From Clostridiaceae bacterium (lineage in GTDB: Bacteria; Bacillota; Clostridia; Oscillospirales; Acutalibacteraceae), in contig CAJGBX010000062.1 in assembly GCA_904501685.1 (NCBI GenBank), forward strand, positions 1 through 7,919: 7,919 nt of DNA, read 5' to 3'. This document shows, piece by piece, positions 6,144 to 7,919 of the stretch. The position numbers were made by a program, and so were the translations under genes. The notes under the pieces were generated by a model. That model did no database searches. It saw only the letters and a program-made list of their open reading frames with translations, and was not told the origin of the DNA. Each line of letters starts with the position of its first letter. Position 1 is the first letter of the stretch.

Positions 6144-7658
6144 TTATTTGTAAATAATTGTGAAATCGACGGTACTGTCTACTGCTGAAAATACAACATT
6201 ATTGTATGTTTTGTCAACAATGTAGGATGTGGGCGCCGAAACTATCGGTATAACTGAAGTTTCCTTTGAAAGAAGCATTGCAGCATCGGTTAAAGCTTTA
6301 ATCTTTTTTGAAAAATCGTGTGCTTCAAAATAATCAGTTGCGGCTTTGTCAAGCTCACCGTTGTTAAGATAAATTCCTGAAGTATTGTCGGTTAAAAGCT
6401 TTAAAATTTCATCCTCATCATTATTTAAGGGTACCAGTGCTACCGTAAATCCTCCGCTTTTGACGGTACTTAGCAGAATATCCTCGTTTTTAAGAGTGGT
6501 TACATTAACATATGCACCTAAATGGCTTTGCCATTGAGAAACAATATCTCTTAAAACGGAGTTTATATCGCTACTCTGCGCCGTCAAAACCGAAATACTC
6601 GGCAGCTTTTTATTTTTAAAATCCTTTAAGGCTTCTAAAAATTCGTCTCTTGCAGCGGTTGAGTCAAACTGGTATTCATATGGGGGAATTGCAGGCAGTA
6701 GTGTGTCATTTAATATAACCGATTTCGGCACTGAAAAACGTTTACTCATTCTGACGGAATAGTATTCCTTGTGTATGGACTTTGCGAAGGCAGAGGTCAG
6801 ATTTTCGTTTCTACCCACTTCAGTATTTTTGTTGAAGATAAGTGCGTAAACTTTTGAAAGACGTTGAGTAATACTGTATTTTGAGTTGTCAACCGAGCTC
6901 CAATCATTAATTGTGTTTACCGCCATACCGATTTCCTTGTCATTAATTCGTTCAACACTGTTTTTACCGGTTGAGCTGACGGTAATAAATACATTTTCGG
7001 GAGCAGTATTTATTCTTTCGTGATTTTCGGTCAATCTCAGCTTAATCTGTCGGTCATTCCAAGAGGCAACGCTATAGTCACCGTTAGTTAAAAGATACTG
7101 GCGTGAAAGACCGTATTTTCCTCCGCTTTTTTCAAAAAATTTACGGTTACAAGGTTTAAAAACTGCTGATGTTAAAGTCTTCAAAAAGTTTTCATCAGGT
7201 CTTTTTAGTTTAAAAATGAATGATTTACTATCAATTTCAGCCATTTTTTCGATATTTTCCACCAATTCCTTGGATGCAGAGGCCGTTACTGGGTCTTTGG
7301 CTCGTGAAACAGCAAAAATAAAATCATCAGCTGTAATCTCGGTACCGTCTTTCCATTTGGCAGTTTTAAGCTTAAAGGTGTAGGTCAGTTTATCGTCACT
7401 CACGGTGTAGGTATCAACAAGGTCAGGTACAATATTGTTATCGGAGTCTTCCTTGAACAGTCCCTTAAAGCAGTTTCTTACTGCTAAAAGCTCACCGTAG
7501 GTCTCGGCCTTTTGCGGGTCGAGATTATACGGCATTTCTTCAACACCGAAATATATCGAAAAAGCCTCATCAAAGCAGCCTGATAAAAATACAACAGGCA
7601 GCAGTATAATAAAGCATAATAATATTGTAAATAAATTCTTCAGTTTTAAATGAGTCAT
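6144..7658 (-). CDS. Family-5 (OppA/DppA-like) extracellular substrate-binding lipoprotein
   Basis: A 504-residue protein with a lipoprotein signal: basic N-region MTHLKLK, hydrophobic core to about residue 25, and lipobox LSGC with the lipidated Cys at 28. The mature part begins like SBP_bac_5 proteins: YNLDPQKAETYGELLAVRN, then NNIVPDLVDTYTVS, then the family hallmark KWKDGTEITADDFIFAVSR. The length is normal for oligopeptide-type binding proteins. It should sit on the outer face of the membrane and deliver peptides or similar ligands to an ABC importer. No OppBCDF-like permease or ATPase lies in the window, and the exporter at 1265-4717 would not use it, so it is an orphan here. AAAGGG precedes the ATG by about 9 nt. 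The leader is almost wholly repeat copy B, and a strong predicted promoter lies beyond it. It is probably co-transcribed with the 58-codon gene if the intervening hairpin is read through. Confidence 0.9.
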   Translation of the reverse strand: MTHLKLKNLFTILLCFIILLPVVFLSGCFDEAFSIYFGVEEMPYNLDPQKAETYGELLAVRNCFKGLFKEDSDNNIVPDLVDTYTVSDDKLTYTFKLKTAKWKDGTEITADDFIFAVSRAKDPVTASASKELVENIEKMAEIDSKSFIFKLKRPDENFLKTLTSAVFKPCNRKFFEKSGGKYGLSRQYLLTNGDYSVASWNDRQIKLRLTENHERINTAPENVFITVSSTGKNSVERINDKEIGMAVNTINDWSSVDNSKYSITQRLSKVYALIFNKNTEVGRNENLTSAFAKSIHKEYYSVRMSKRFSVPKSVILNDTLLPAIPPYEYQFDSTAARDEFLEALKDFKNKKLPSISVLTAQSSDINSVLRDIVSQWQSHLGAYVNVTTLKNEDILLSTVKSGGFTVALVPLNNDEDEILKLLTDNTSGIYLNNGELDKAATDYFEAHDFSKKIKALTDAAMLLSKETSVIPIVSAPTSYIVDKTYNNVVFSAVDSTVDFTIIYK

Positions 7659-7680
7659 TTATATCATCCCTTTAACTTAA

Positions 7681-7883
7681 TTATAATGATGGTAGTTAGT
7701 CGAAACGCTCTAAAAGCGTTTCGTCAAGCCACTTTTCAAGTGGCTTTAGCAAAATTAAATTGCAATTTAATTTTGCGCGACACTCATTTCAATGGAAAAG
7801 GACAAATTTTTATTAAAAAATTGTCGCAAAATCAAAGATTTTGTGGCGAAACAGGATTGTTTCGCCTAACTTATTTCATTATA
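7681..7883. repeat. Hairpin-array repeat element, copy B (203 bp)
   Basis: Second copy of the element at 4750-4951, same orientation, offset 2931 bp (2932 after a 1-bp insertion in the A-run near 7815-7820). Its terminal repeats are slightly longer here: TTATAATGA and TCATTATAA. Compared with copy A, some hairpins are less perfect: the first has two mismatches and the GACAAATTTT stem is interrupted. The 28-nt palindrome and the AAGCCACTT and GGCGAAACA stems are unchanged. It ends 22 bp upstream of the SBP start codon. Confidence 0.88.
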
Positions 7884-7906
7884 ATGTAAAACCGTAATTC
7901 CGTCAA
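7878..7906 (-). promoter_or_regulatory. Predicted promoter of the SBP gene, -10 inside the repeat end
   Basis: On the minus strand, TTGACG (plus 7901-7906), an exact 17-bp spacer and TATAAT (7878-7883) form a near-consensus sigma-A promoter. The -10 is the terminal repeat of copy B, while the -35 lies in unique flanking DNA. The start would be near 7871, giving a leader of about 213 nt that contains the whole hairpin array. Confidence 0.7.
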
Positions 7907-7919
7907 TATTATAAATATT

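Noticed and set aside
4750..7883. CRISPR array or integron attC sites as explanation of the repeats
   Set aside because: There are only two copies 2.9 kb apart with genes between them, with no spacers, Cas genes or integrase. The 200-bp unit holds many different palindromes.
7650..7889. Plus-strand 79-codon frame over repeat copy B
   Set aside because: Same repeat-derived frame, starting antisense within the SBP gene; no ribosome site.

Overview
The window looks like chromosomal DNA of a low-GC, Gram-positive, gut-type Clostridia, most likely Oscillospiraceae/Ruminococcaceae. This is inferred from four things: the AT-rich composition, AAGGAGG-type ribosome binding sites, a DUF896 (YnzC-like) gene next to maf, and a BspA-type leucine-rich-repeat surface protein. 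No rRNA, tRNA, CRISPR array, transposase or phage gene was seen, and the species cannot be named from this sequence.

Layout. (1) 2-1177, + strand: the 3' part of a surface protein, with seven 23-residue BspA-type repeats, four exactly spaced 39-residue Cys repeats and a C-terminal membrane anchor. (2) 1197-1232: a palindromic hairpin between two convergent transcription units. (3) 1265-4717/4723, - strand: a two-gene operon for a heterodimeric ABC exporter whose catalytic motifs are split between the subunits as expected for one degenerate and one competent ATP site. (4) 4750-4951: copy A of a 202-bp element made almost wholly of hairpins. (5) 5036-5857, + strand: a DUF896 protein and the Maf nucleotide pyrophosphatase, divergent from the ABC operon. 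(6) 5862-5893: a two-way terminator. (7) 5908-7658, - strand: a family-5 (OppA-like) substrate-binding lipoprotein followed by a 58-codon unknown gene. (8) 7681-7883: copy B of the hairpin element, about 97% identical to copy A, then a promoter at the right edge.

The main discovery candidate is the hairpin element. Both copies lie in the same orientation about 20-30 bp upstream of a minus-strand gene (the exporter operon and the SBP lipoprotein). In both, the distal terminal repeat supplies a perfect TATAAT -10 box, with a -35-like hexamer 16-17 bp away in the unrelated flank. If these promoters are real, each mRNA starts at the outer end of the element and carries about 200 nt of tandem hairpins as its 5' leader. 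The element could therefore be a mobile promoter/leader cassette or a MITE-like insertion that has taken on a regulatory role.

A second candidate is the 38-nt hairpin after the SBP gene. It has the form of an intrinsic terminator, but its 3' arm contains the Shine-Dalgarno sequence of the 58-codon gene, so one structure could limit both transcription into that gene and its translation.
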